A DNA stretch of 64,000 nucleotides, from assembly GCF_963855985.1 (NCBI RefSeq), contig NC_087107.1, forward strand, positions 744,001 to 808,000, read 5' to 3'. The position numbers and the translations under genes were made by a program. Under the pieces are notes generated by a model. It ran no database searches. It was not told the origin of the DNA and saw nothing but the letters and a program-made list of their open reading frames with translations. Each line of letters opens with the position of its first letter. The stretch's first letter is position 1. This document shows, piece after piece, positions 1 through 10,517 of this stretch. Source of the stretch: Ostrinia nubilalis (lineage: Eukaryota; Arthropoda; Insecta; Lepidoptera; Crambidae).

Positions 1-1714
1 AACTATTTAGTCAAATCAAAACTTGAAGAGAAACGTTTGTCAAAAATACTGAGGGCGGTTCTTATTTTTGTATTTGTCATCTTTTCTTTAAATTTTGGTG
101 TAGTAAAATTCAAATCATATAAAGTCAATGTCTTGGCAAAGTCATTTTGTGTGCTAGAAACTTTACTAATTGGGATTGTTCTTATTTTGCATTACATCTA
201 CGCATTGGACGATATGGTGATGAAATTCTGGTATTGCACGTATGTCATGGAGTACTTCATCTTAGTATTTACTTTGCTTTTCTCAAATCAAACGACCTTT
301 GTGGATTTCTACGAAGATTTGATGTCGATTGACGCTGAACTGTGTAAATGTACTTACAAAAGACCAGAATTTATAATCATAATTTGGTCTGTTGTATCAA
401 TGGTATACAGATTTTTCTTGTCGTTAATATACTGTTTATTTTTCGAAGAATACTGCATTCAATCAGTGTTGTTTATAATTCTGTTTGATGTGCCTTTACT
501 GTGCAGCGATATATTTCTCATAGTATTCTTTATTATTTACTACACGTTGTACTGTCGTATGAAAAACTTTACAAGTCTAGTAAAGAATGGGAATTCTAAC
601 ATCGTGTCAAACTATTACATGTACAAGTCGATTGCTGATGTCTATGATAGAATTAAAATTCTTTACAATCCCTTGGTAAGAATGCTTTTTGTATTAGTTA
701 CTTGGTTTCATCATGTATGTAGTATTTATTTTAATTAAAATCTTTTTTTTAGTTCGTTGTGCCTCTAGTTTTTCACACAGTTGACATGATGATTACGATT
801 TTTTATCCACTCTTGGATTTGGATCAAAATATGGTGAGTGTTTATTTTTTATTCCTTCATGACTAATACAATTAACTAATTATTGCATTAATATTTCAAT
901 GTCCGAACATTTATTTAATGATGATTCTTAAATTCTTAATGCCATTCAACGCTACTGTATGATCAGTGTTCTGAAGAACTTTACCCTATATTATTATGCC
1001 CAGCTGTGGGAGCATGAGATGTTAGATGCCATAACTGTTCCAGAAGTCAGCGATCAGCATGTTGACCGCCAACGTGTCAGTGATCCATGTATTCATCCTG
1101 CTGTTTGCGCCAGCGTTCGCTGCAGGTCTACTGACAGCCCAGGTGGAGAAGCTACGACTAGTGCTATTGGATAGACTTCTGCAAGAAAGAGGTAAGATAC
1201 AGTTTTATTAACTTCCATGTCTACAGACCTACCCTGATGCCTGAAAAGAAGTGACAGAAAACTCATTTACAGGAAATACAGATACAGTATTACAGGAAAT
1301 ACCATTATATTTAATAAGTGCCATCTAGGCAGGTACAAATCCATGCAGTCCTGTCTCTCTTGTTAATTGACTTTCTCTGTGGTTGAGGATTCCGAGTAAA
1401 GCTTGCTTCCACCTTTAGCCTGATCGTCACTTTCAATCACGACGCAGGCTAAGCGTCCTCGTGGTAGAAGAAAAAAAATTGACAGCATTGATATATTTCT
1501 CTTAGCTTCTACTTTGTGATTCTCTGATTTGTGATTTTTTCCAGATCAAAAACACACCATCGATATTGAGAGGTTCATCCGCTACATCGAAGCTCGTCCT
1601 CTGAAGACTGTCATCTGCAAGGTCATCCACTTGGACTGGAAGCTGCCTGTGTCAGTCGTGAACATTTGCGTCACGTATCTAATCGTTATGCTGCAGTTCA
1701 CTCACAAATATTGA
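1..1714 (+). CDS. Gustatory receptor GR-1 (5' partial)
   Basis: Seven-transmembrane insect gustatory receptor, expected in the dendritic membrane of taste neurons as a ligand-gated cation channel. Exons I infer: 1-675 (open from the first base, so the start lies upstream), 753-833, 1044-1191 and 1545-1714. Each boundary has GT and AG, and phases are 0, 0, 1. The visible protein is 357 aa against about 365-385 aa for the neighbours, so little is missing. The last exon ends in the family signature C-V-T-Y-L-I-V-M-L-Q-F followed by T-H-K-Y and stop; L-D-W-K-L-P-V precedes it. Exon 3 carries F-A-P-A-F-A-A-G-L-L, the conserved TM6 region. Closest relative here is GR-2. Intron 3 holds a piece of SINE. 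No internal stop seen. The ligand is unknown; family assignment is secure. Confidence 0.9.
1378..1483 (+). repeat. SINE 3' fragment in GR-1 intron 3
   Basis: This stretch matches the 3' half of the SINE at 1849-2150 (shared phrases such as gtggttgaggattccg and cagcctgatcgtcact) and ends in an A-rich run. It lacks the tRNA-like head, so it is a 5'-truncated copy. Confidence 0.65.
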
Positions 1715-1848
1715 ATATCAAAAACCTTCAAATTAACTAAGTACATGCTGTTTTTACATTGTATTCGCTTTTTTTTAAGTTTAAAAACCTGTGTAAAAGG
1801 TGTTTGTTTACTTAAATAATGTTATCAGGTTTTGTAATCATTTTAACA

Positions 1849-2150
1849 GCCTCTGTGGTCTAGTGGTAAGACCACCTGCTTCAGACGCAAAGGTCCCGGG
1901 TTCGATTCCCAGTAGGAGCAGATTTTACTGGTCGGTTTGGTTGGTGGTAGGGCTTGTTCTAAGACCGCCTGGCTAGCTACGACCATCTTACCTAAGTCTG
2001 TCGCCATAACAACAATGCTGCCAGTTCCGTGGTTGAGGATTCCGGGTGAAGCTCGCTACCACCTTCAGCCTGATCGTCACTTACCATCAGGTGAGATACA
2101 GGCCAAGAGCTTCCTCGTTGACCTCTTTGTGAATAAAAAAAAACAAATAC
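1849..2150 (+). mobile_element. tRNA-derived SINE
   Basis: The first 73 bases resemble a tRNA with A box (tggtctagtgg) and B box (ggttcgattcc). They are followed by an unrelated body and an A-rich tail near 2137. The two ends of the tRNA-like part do not form a good acceptor stem, and the body continues past it, so I call a SINE rather than a functional tRNA gene. It lies between GR-1 and GR-2. I could not define target-site duplications. Confidence 0.7.
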
Positions 2151-2551
2151 TATAACCTGTCAGAACTGTAAGCTAATGGTACTACTCGTACAATAGTTTT
2201 TTAACAAATCACGTTAATGCTAAGCTATGAAGCGTTACAATATGTATTAACTGTAATATTTCTTTAAATTTAAAGTAACGTAGTAGGTATTTCTTTCAAA
2301 TGCTTTCATGGCATGCATAAGCTATCCTTTACAAACATGCAATGGGTAGCAATTATAACAGTGTATAATTTCTAGGTATGTTTGAATACTTATTACTAAT
2401 CGATTTCAGGACAGCAACACACATACAATGTCGTTTGTACCTACTTGTTTGGTTGTATGCTCTACACAAACATAGTGCTCTCACATAATACACAGCCTTT
2501 TATGTATATGAGCGTGTACACGAAAATACATTATTATTTAATTTTATTATA
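2151..2551. other. AT-rich flank upstream of GR-2
   Basis: No coding, RNA or repeat signature recognised. It would hold the GR-2 promoter if that gene were ever transcribed; no core promoter element can be defended by eye. Confidence 0.4.
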
Positions 2552-3484
2552 ATGTAATCCGTCCCCACAAGTACAACCGAAAATCTTTTTGGTCAAATCA
2601 AAATGTGAACAGCAACTTTTATCAAAAACATTAAGGGCAGTTTTAATTTTTATATTTTTCACCCTATCCTTAAATTTTGGTGTAGTGAAATCGAAATCAT
2701 TTAAAGTGAATTTTTTGGTAAAGTCGTTTTGTGTGCTACATTCATTGAGTTTTGGACTCACCTTAATATGTTATTACATCCAAGAATTTCATGGCAATAC
2801 GGTGATGATATTATGGAGCTGCTCATATATTGTGGAATTCTTTATCTTAGTATTTACATTGCTTTTCTGTAAACATACAACTTTTGTGGATTTTTACGAG
2901 GATTTGTTGTTGATTGATGCCGAAATGCATGAAAGTGATTACTGCAAACCAGAGTATATAATAATAAGCTGTTTAAGTTTCATAGCGGTGTATAGATTTT
3001 TATCTTGGTACTTATGCTTTCATTTTTTCCAAGAAACCAATTGTATTCAATCGATATTCTTTTTTTATTTAATAGACGTGGTAAGTAGTGATGTATTTCT
3101 AATCGTGTTATTTGTTATTTACTACTCGTTGTACTGTCGCATCAAGACCTTTACAAGTATAATAAAAAATGGCAATTCAAATGTCGTATCACACTTTTAC
3201 TTGTATAAATCAATTGCTGATGTCTACGATCGGATCAAAATTCTTTACAATCCCTTGGTAAGAAGTGAACTTGGAATTTATATTTAATTTTGATGGATAA
3301 CAATTTTTTGACCATAATATTTTTAAATATCCTTCCCAGTTCGTCGTGCTTTTGGTTTTTCATACAGTCAGCATGATGATGACGATGTATTATTCGCTTT
3401 TGGAATTGGGTCGGGATATGGTAAGTTCTAAATCTTTGTCTCAACATCTTGGATTTCCTTTATAAAGATTACAATGTTACTTCA

Positions 3485-3840
3485 CTCTTTTCGTTTCAGC
3501 CAAATGACGTCCACTGCTGAACAAAGGCCTCCAAGGTTTTCCACAATGCACGGTCCTGTGCTGCCCGCATCCAGGCTCTTCCCGCGACCTTTACCAGATC
3601 GTCGGTCCACCAAGTCCTACTTGGTGGACCGACGATCTGGTCTGCCCACGCTACGTCTTCCAGCCCGTGGTCGCCACTCGAGACCTTTTCTGCCCCAACG
3701 GCCATCGTCTCTACGAGCTATGTGCCCCGCCCACTGCCACTTGATTTTAGCAATTCTGCGAGCTATGTCGGTCACTTTGGTTTCTGATTCGATCACGCAG
3801 GGAAACTCCAAGCATGGCAACTTCACTCTTACTTACTATT
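3485..3840 (-). mobile_element. RTE-like LINE 3' fragment, antisense, in GR-2 intron 2
   Basis: On the minus strand the translation shows V-T-D-I-A-R-R-I-A-K, K-W-Q-W-A-G-H-I and D-G-R-W-G-R-K, then a C-terminal Q-Q-W-T-S-F-G. This is the reverse-transcriptase C-terminal tail of an RTE-type LINE common in moths. It is 5' truncated and frameshifted. A perfect inverted repeat (3593-3641) interrupts it. Confidence 0.75.
3593..3641. repeat. Perfect 23-bp inverted repeat with 3-bp loop
   Basis: Arms 3593-3615 and 3619-3641 are exact reverse complements separated by three bases. The arm sequence is part of the LINE (the P-D-R-R-S-T region), so the hairpin arose by local inverted copying inside the LINE remnant. 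Confidence 0.9.
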
Positions 3841-3855
3841 ATTTATTATAAAACA

Positions 3856-3880
3856 TCCTACTAATATTATAAAGGCGAAA
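3856..3880 (+). repeat. Short Helitron-like 5' end fragment
   Basis: Begins TCCTACTAATATTATAAA after an A, the same 5' end as the element at 63815. Only about 25 bases remain. Confidence 0.45.
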
Positions 3881-3908
3881 TAACTCAATAAATTAGGCAT
3901 CCCATGAA

Positions 3909-4017
3909 GATCACTGGAAGTACCTGGATGCGGGCAGCGCGCGCGGGACCGGTCGTTGTGGAAATCCTTGGGGAGGCCTTTGTCCAGCACTGGACGTCAT
4001 TTGGCTGAAACGAAAAC
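3909..4017 (+). mobile_element. RTE-like LINE 3' fragment, sense, in GR-2 intron 2
   Basis: The same LINE 3' end as at 3485-3840 but on the plus strand, ending in an acgaaaacgaaa tail. Both copies contain the LINE 3' terminus, so they are two insertions or a duplicated inverted copy rather than one twin-primed insertion. Confidence 0.65.
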
Positions 4018-4755
4018 GAAATTCATTAATTTCTTTTCAATTTTGTATGTCAGTGTCCTCATCACTACACTTTTCAGGATCGTGATCCTTATTAATATTA
4101 TCCTTCTTTCCTGTATCACAATTAGTACTTTGTAGTTTCTTTAGTCTTTGATCATAATGTGTTTTACTGTGGTGTTTCACGTTTTTTACATGCTGCTAAA
4201 ATATTCTCGATACTATATTTCTTACAGAAGTCAACAACTAGCGTATTACCACAGAATAATAATAAGTACTACGTACAGAAGTTTTACTTCGCGAAGGTAT
4301 TTAAAAAATGTATGCTCAATGTCATTAACAATATGGTGTAATTTAGCCTGTCTCAAGAGTCAAGCACCATTTTGTTGACAAACGTCAGTGATCGGCACGG
4401 CGCCGAAGCTATAGGGCTGACTTCGGTAAAATTATGTGACGTGAGGTGCCAAACTGCGGAAAATGGCGGAGGAAATACATGATTTAGCATGAATTATCAT
4501 GAATAATATTAACTACTTATTTACCTCTCAGTGTCTTGAGGCAACTTAAAAAAGTACATTCTGTGTTTTTATTATCATTTATGCAGTTAAATACTGCACA
4601 GTATTTAGTACACCATTTTCTTTATTTTCTTCCATCATACACCAGAATACGCGTGCGTGAGTCAATGTTCGCTCGTATGTGAGGCCTTGTCGAATAGTAT
4701 CCTGTAGGTGGGCCATCGTGCGTGTTTTGTTTTCGATGTAAACTCGCGGAGATGA
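4018..4755. other. Remainder of GR-2 intron 2, no gene seen
   Basis: Non-coding sequence. The part from 4370 to 4490 is richer in GC and may be an old repeat, but I cannot name it. Confidence 0.35.
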
Positions 4756-5139
4756 ACAGGCCTGGTATTACTATCGAACATGTTAATAGTTTATGTGATT
4801 ATTCTGCTGTTCGCCCCGGCGTTTGCGGCAGGCCTCCTGACGGATCAGGTGCAGAGCCTGCGACTTGTGTTGATAGACAGACTGCTCCAAGAAAGAGGCA
4901 AGACACTGTATTTGAACACTCAGATAAGAATAAAGGTCATAGACTTATCAATCCGAAAAGGAATCAACACCATTAGACCTAGGATGCGGATGTTATAATT
5001 TTTTTTAAACACGCTATTATTAGGTCGTCTTGTATGTAACTAACTATGTAATGGAATCTAATAATCTAAATTACATGCACTTCTAATTCTTGTATCATTA
5101 TGAAACGTGGCAATGTAGATTAGATGACAATACAATATT

Positions 5140-5245
5140 ATGGTACGATAGAGCTGGTCTGATAATGGAGTCGGGGTGGCCATAGGAACTCCTAAACGAA
5201 ACGGCGGAAACACATCGAGTTTGGGTCCGTTGTTCGAGCCATTTA
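5140..5245. repeat. Probable dispersed repeat in GR-2 intron 3
   Basis: The phrase gagctggtctgataatgga followed by gtggccataggaactc resembles a repeat I recall as frequent in moth genomes. No second copy lies in the window, so this rests on memory only. Confidence 0.35.
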
Positions 5246-5567
5246 GTGTAGTTAAAAAAAAGTGTTTTTACGTTTTTAAACTATTAATTTATTTTGTTGT
5301 TGGTTACTTCCAAACTCTGTCAGTTATTAACCAACTAGCTTTCCACCCTGTAATCGGTGTGCATTATCCTGAAGCAGCATGGTAGTGGATCCTCAAACCA
5401 TCTACATTTTTTCAGGTCAAGAACACACCAGCGACATAGACGGGTTCATCCGCTACATTGACGCTCGTCCTTTAAAAAATGTCATCTGCAAGGTCATCCA
5501 TTTATCAGTCGTCAATGTGTGCGTCACATATTTAATTGTCATGCTGCAGTTCTCTAATAAATACTGA

Positions 5568-6000
5568 CTGTTCAATTGCAATTCATTAAGTTAGTGAACC
5601 AACATGCACGTGCTATAATTAAAGATGGTACATATCAATTAATAACCAGTCCAGACAGTGTTAGAGTGCCAGACTAAGAACTGTAGGAACTAATATTGCG
5701 TAGGGAGAGATTCATTTGTTACGTAGTATTACTAAGTGGCAATTTGTAATCATATGGTATCTAAATAGCACTATTTGTAACAAAGCACAAACGGCACCAT
5801 TGAATCGTATAACATAGCACTTGGTGGTTTCGTTATTTGAGTCACACGACTTTTTTCAGTAATGTTGGTAATAGTTATAGTTAGAGAGAGAAACAAAACA
5901 TACAAAGGCTATTAGATATGCAAAAGATAAAATTACGTAGCTTATCCGCTTAGTGACGCCGGCACAAGTACCAGAAAATCAAAAAATCAAAATCAAAAAT
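5568..6000. other. Intergenic sequence, nothing recognised
   Basis: AT-rich sequence without a convincing ORF. The last 30 bases become an AAATCA-rich run that fits the reversed tail of a LINE or SINE. Confidence 0.4.
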
Positions 6001-6051
6001 ATTTATTCAGTTTAGACCACAAGTGGCACTTATGGTCTAAACTGAATAAAT
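6001..6051. repeat. 19-bp perfect inverted repeat (hairpin)
   Basis: Arms 6001-6019 and 6033-6051 are exact reverse complements around a 13-base loop. The arms contain cagtttagacc and ggtctaaactg, similar to the gtctaaacaaataaag tail of the repeats at 25245 and 48820. Confidence 0.8.
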
Positions 6052-9000
6052 CGACGGTCCCTACGTATAAAAACGTATCTGAAAACGGTCAATTTTACAG
6101 GAGAGCGGTTTGAAGGTTTAAACATGTGTAGCTCGCGTTCTATTTATCATACATTGATGAAATTTGGTATGATAGTTTTATATGAGGTATATTTTATAAA
6201 ACATGAAGAATTATCAAAAAATAATCACAATAAGTGTATTATTTATCATTTACTCACTTATACAACGGAAAGTTTCTAATTACAAATTACGTAAGTGGTA
6301 CTTACTAACTTTTACGTCGGAGTAATATATTTGTTTAAGTTATTAACTGCCACATAAGTAGTTGTACACGGGAACAAAGTTCAGCTACTATTGACAGTAA
6401 CTCTCTGTACGAGTCAACTCGCACATTTTTATTACTAATTAATTTATTGTTAACTTGCATTTTATTCATGCACTTTGCCCAGCTACGCCTGAGCTACATT
6501 TGGGACTTTGGTAGTTCTTACATTTTTATAATCAGTGCAATAAAGCATTCGGCAGCTAATACACGTCTTTCAATAAATCCCATCAGCGGTTGATACGGCG
6601 TAGTTGTCTGACATCTTGACATCAGTCTTACTTTGACACCACATCTTACACTCTTACTCTAGGCCCATAGTCCTGCTCGACGAGGCATAACAGCGTCCCG
6701 CCTCGTTTCCCAGATAGTTGCATTTTGGAGGCACTCAATACCTTAAGATTCTTCCTTATCTAAGGGGTCTTTTGACTGAAGAATACTTGTAGAACCGGTA
6801 AATTTTCTTTGTCAATAGTGCCGGCCAAAATTTGACAGCATGGCATCGAGTACGAAGATCCACATGGCTCTTTTTTGAGTTCGATCTTGTGGAACATTGA
6901 ATACAACTGGGTACTAAATGGAACCCTTTTCAAGGCATGGATATTTCAAGGTATCTGTCATGCAGATAGTTTCATCATTACAAGAATATCCTCATAAATA
7001 AATAAATAACTTTCACAGCGAGGCGGCTTGCCTGGGCGCCACAGACGGCATTATGGTCGCCCTAGGCCAGGGACCACATATATTTAAAGGCATCCCTGAC
7101 ACCTTCACTTGACGCCCACACCACTGTCAAAACTAAGGCCCAGATAAAATATCTAAGAGTTATCCTGTTAATCACCAGTGGCGCCAAGTAGTGAGCGCAA
7201 ATACGGTGACCTTATGTATATAACCAGTGGCAGCTCGTACTTTTTCCAATCCGTCGCCGTGCGAATGGAAGACAGCTTGCTTTTTCATGGCTGCTTCCCT
7301 AATTTGGAGGTCAGAAAACTCTCATGTCGGAAGGCTATGGAGATACGCTATCTATACTGGTACCCTCAAAAGCATGATTCTGTCCCATCTAAGGCATCAC
7401 CCTCATAGGAAAGGGTAACGCTGCCCATCTTCTAAGACCTTAACAGGCCCAGAAAGTCTACAGGGCTACATCGTCGTCTTTAACGTAGCGTGAAGAACGA
7501 GGTGAAAGCTCCGCCATAGGAGGACAGAGAGGCCGTTTGACGTGAGACTCGCTAGACTGTGCTGTAGTCTAATAGTTGATAAACCACCTCGCCGTGGGCC
7601 GTGGCTAAGTTGGGTCGCCGAACCTTATTTCGCACTCGTGCTGAAGTTTAAGGTTGCTCTAGCGATCGCACCATGACTGGGCACGGATCCTTCGAGCCCT
7701 ACCTGTATTGCGGTGGCTAGGAGCATACGACACACCATATTCTTGCGGGATAGCATAGTCAAAGCTATGTGGACGGTAACAAAAGTTGGGTGGTAATGAA
7801 GCACATCTATCTGAGAAGACAAGGTGCCACAAGAAGCTGCAGTACGATAGCGCGACTACGAACCAAGTGCGGGTGCATTTTAATTCTCTCCAGGGAAGGT
7901 GACAGTATGATTGCCTCCTATCTTCCTTCCTCGGTAATGGCCATCGTAACGGGGGCGTGAGGCCGCACGGAAGGCATTGCATAGATAGACCACCACCACC
8001 GTCTGCTGACGGTGAGTGTGTGTACGGAAAAGCTGTGTACTTCCAGTTGCTCTCGTCCCAACTGTCGCCGTGTAGGTAGATCTTTGTCCGGAATCTCAAA
8101 GTTAGCACTTATAGAGAGTGACGGGGCACCAGAGTATTTTTAGTGGGTATCCCTCATCATTCTGACGGGTGTACGTATATGTTTGCAATATCATGTAAGC
8201 ATTATCATGTAATATTAGATTCTAAATGCAGTTAATTTAAACTTTTGTTTGTAAGTGTTACCTGCTTGTCTTTATTTCTGAATGCCTTAATATGCTTAAT
8301 AAATAAATAAAATAAATTTTACGATTTTTTACTTATATCATGTATTATAAAGTAGCATAGGAGAAGAACTTGGTTGCGTTGAGTCTAATAAATGACCGTC
8401 TAAATGACCGACCGTCTAGATACTTCAGTCGTGTTGTATATCATATTTTGTATTGTTTTATCTTCACTTTTGTGTCCACCAAATATTGCTAAAATACAAT
8501 TTTTCAGCGTAAAACACCGTTACTGGCACTAACTTATAGACATAAAACAAACTTTTCCAAAGTAAAACATTTATAGTGGCAGTTACGGCTAGAAGATTCT
8601 TGAATTTCCCGACGTAAAAATAAGTAAGTGCCACCTACTTATAATAGTAACTTTAATTTTCCCGAGTAAAACAACGCAACTACGTTATGCCTACAGTTAA
8701 CTGATTAATTACCGTTGGTTTAATGTTGACTGAAATAAATTAAGTCAGAAATCATAATAATACCTATTTCCTTCATAAATTACGTATCAATTTACTCGAT
8801 CTGCGCGGATGAAAGTGGCAGTTGCGGGGCTGGGCGCGCGGATTAAGGCGTGCGGTCCAACGTAAAATTTCTTAACTCCCACTAATGCAATTTTACTGCG
8901 GAAATCGTTCTAATTTTGTAGTTGCGGGATTTGTTTTTTGACGTTTTAAGGTTCAATTTGAATAAAAACTGTATGTTTTTTTAACTGAGCCGAAACTGTT

Positions 9001-9079
9001 GGGTGCTCTGAAGGTTTTGCAAACAAAAACGGCAAATCACGGAACTGGTAGATACTGAACTATACGTAGGGACCGTCGA
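6051..9079. mobile_element. 3-kb segment with matching inverted ends
   Basis: The left end (6051-6069) and right end (9061-9079) are near-perfect reverse complements over about 18 bases with core cgacggtccctacgtata. This suggests terminal inverted repeats of an old DNA transposon. I found no convincing transposase and no clear target-site duplication. The interior includes a GC-richer, decayed stretch (about 7020-8150). Its right part ends with an aataaataaataaaataaa tail near 8300, like a 5'-truncated LINE nested inside. Confidence 0.45.
7020..8320 (+). repeat. Decayed LINE-like segment with TAAA tail
   Basis: GC-richer than its surroundings and full of short overlapping open frames that do not resemble known proteins. 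The phrase gcaccagagtatttttagtgggtatccctc near 8127-8156 and the repeated taaa tail near 8300 look like the 3' end of a non-LTR element. Weak evidence; class not assigned. Confidence 0.3.
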
Positions 9080-9305
9080 AATATTTTAATAGTAAATACA
9101 AATGAGTTGCTGTCGCGACTGTGCGACGGGCGCCCGCAGTGAGTGTGCGAGCGCGACAGCAACATAATTACGCGCGAGCGATAGGGATGGGTAGCTTGGG
9201 GTCATTGGACGGGATTCTAAGTGCTCACGGACCAGATTTCCGGAAAGTAACGCCTGATACTATTAACTTACAAGAGCTATTTTTTGTTATTATAAAGCTT
9301 TGATT
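9080..9305. other. GC-rich island with 12-bp inverted repeat
   Basis: A GC-rich patch in an AT-rich region. Arms 9106-9117 and 9152-9163 (gttgctgtcgcg and its complement) are perfect. I cannot assign it to a known repeat or gene. Confidence 0.5.
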
Positions 9306-9313
9306 AACCATCT

Positions 9314-10250
9314 AGGGGAGAGTTCGGTATATTGTACCGCCGGGTAAATTGTACCACCCTCATATTTCGTAAAGTATTTATTGAATGTCTGTAATTGCAA
9401 CACTCAGCGATACACAACTAAAATCAATTAATATCGGCCATGTGGTTTTTGCCGTGACAATTAACACGTGTGTTTTATTTTGAAAAGTAATTTTTCATTG
9501 TTTTCAAGTAACTTTTGACAATACATGTTTAGTTTGTAATTTTGTTAAATTTAATCACAGGGTGTTTCTAATATATTATTTAGAAGCGTAAATTAGTGTG
9601 GATTACAATTATTTGAAACATTTTTCGGTATTTATTAGCTATATTTTTTACCGATTTTTTAAAAGCACTATCACCTAGTCGGCTAAATTGTACCACATCA
9701 AGTTGTATGGAACTTTACCAAAGGATTTTGAAATTTTTTTTAGTAAATCATATTTTGTAATTATAATAGCGTAGTTATGTTTGACTAACAATAAATGAAA
9801 GCAAAAGACTGGCAAAGTAGATTAGGTACAAGTGTGCGTTACGATAATTGGAATTACAAAACTTGTACTCAAAATCGTGATAACGTGTAAAACAATATCG
9901 ATTGTCTATGTTATTAACTACTGTTCCTTTTCGTTTCCTAATTTGTTAAGAATGTATCGTATAATATTTTGCCATAGTTTTTTTATAGGCTTGAAATTTA
10001 TTGAAATCCAATTTAGTAACCCTGTGGTACAAATTATCGAACCGGTTGGCTAAATTGGACCGAAGCTCTGAACTCGTACTTTGTTGATTTGTGCTAAATA
10101 TACAACAATCATGTTAATTAATACTTATGAAATAGTAAGTTGAATAATGTATCTTTTATTATATACCATGGACATTAGCAAAAACAAAAGAAAACTATGT
10201 GTAAAATGGGATTGAAAAAAACTGGTCCAAATTAGCGGACTCTCCCTTAT
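9314..10250. mobile_element. Foldback element of about 0.94 kb
   Basis: The left end (ggggagagttcggtatattg) and the reverse complement of the right end (agggagagtccgctaatttg) match over about 24 bases with a few differences. The motif aaattgtaccac or aaattggacc recurs at 9349, 9684 and 10050. No transposase, so a non-autonomous DNA element is likely; the target duplication is unclear. Confidence 0.5.
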
Positions 10251-10517
10251 GTATCTAAAATTTACCTAATATTTGTTTAAATATTTTAATTAAATATTTG
10301 TTACCGGCAAGTAGACTGTTTTTACAAGCTTTTTTCAATTAATATAAAAAAAATCTAACCAACAACGCTGTTTTCCTATGTTTTTTTTAACATTCATTAT
10401 GTGATTGCTTATTATGTAAATAGCCATAAATTACATAATAAAACATTATTCTTATCATTCTGATCGAAAATTGATATTACTAACGCTAAATTCATTTCCT
10501 GATGGATTACCTCAAAA

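Larger units (their letters stand above)
2552..5567 (+). pseudogene. Gustatory receptor GR-2, decayed relative of GR-1
   Basis: Exon 1 (about 2553-3257) and exon 2 (3340-3420, 27 codons, same as GR-1) are open and closely match GR-1. Several lesions point to a pseudogene. The only suitable ATG (2552-2554) is followed by one extra base that puts it out of frame with exon 1. The exon 3 region (about 4756-4897) has a stop (4753-4755) where GR-1 has coding sequence, and no acceptor in the right phase. Its donor is GC (4898-4899) rather than GT. Exon 4 (5416-5567) lacks six codons matching D-W-K-L-P-V of GR-1, although the C-terminal T-Y-x5-Q-F remains. A sequencing error could explain one lesion but hardly all four. 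Intron 2 is swollen to about 1.3 kb by LINE pieces. A functional allele elsewhere cannot be excluded. Confidence 0.8.

Noticed and set aside
1849..1921. Functional tRNA gene
   Set aside because: A and B boxes are present but the ends do not form an acceptor stem and the sequence continues into a SINE body with an A-rich tail.
3485..4017. Twin-primed LINE in GR-2 intron 2
   Set aside because: Both the antisense and sense pieces include the same LINE 3' end, whereas twin priming gives two non-overlapping parts.
7659..8108. 149-aa minus-strand ORF
   Set aside because: Low-complexity, no recognisable domain, overlaps other frames in a decayed repeat; likely chance.
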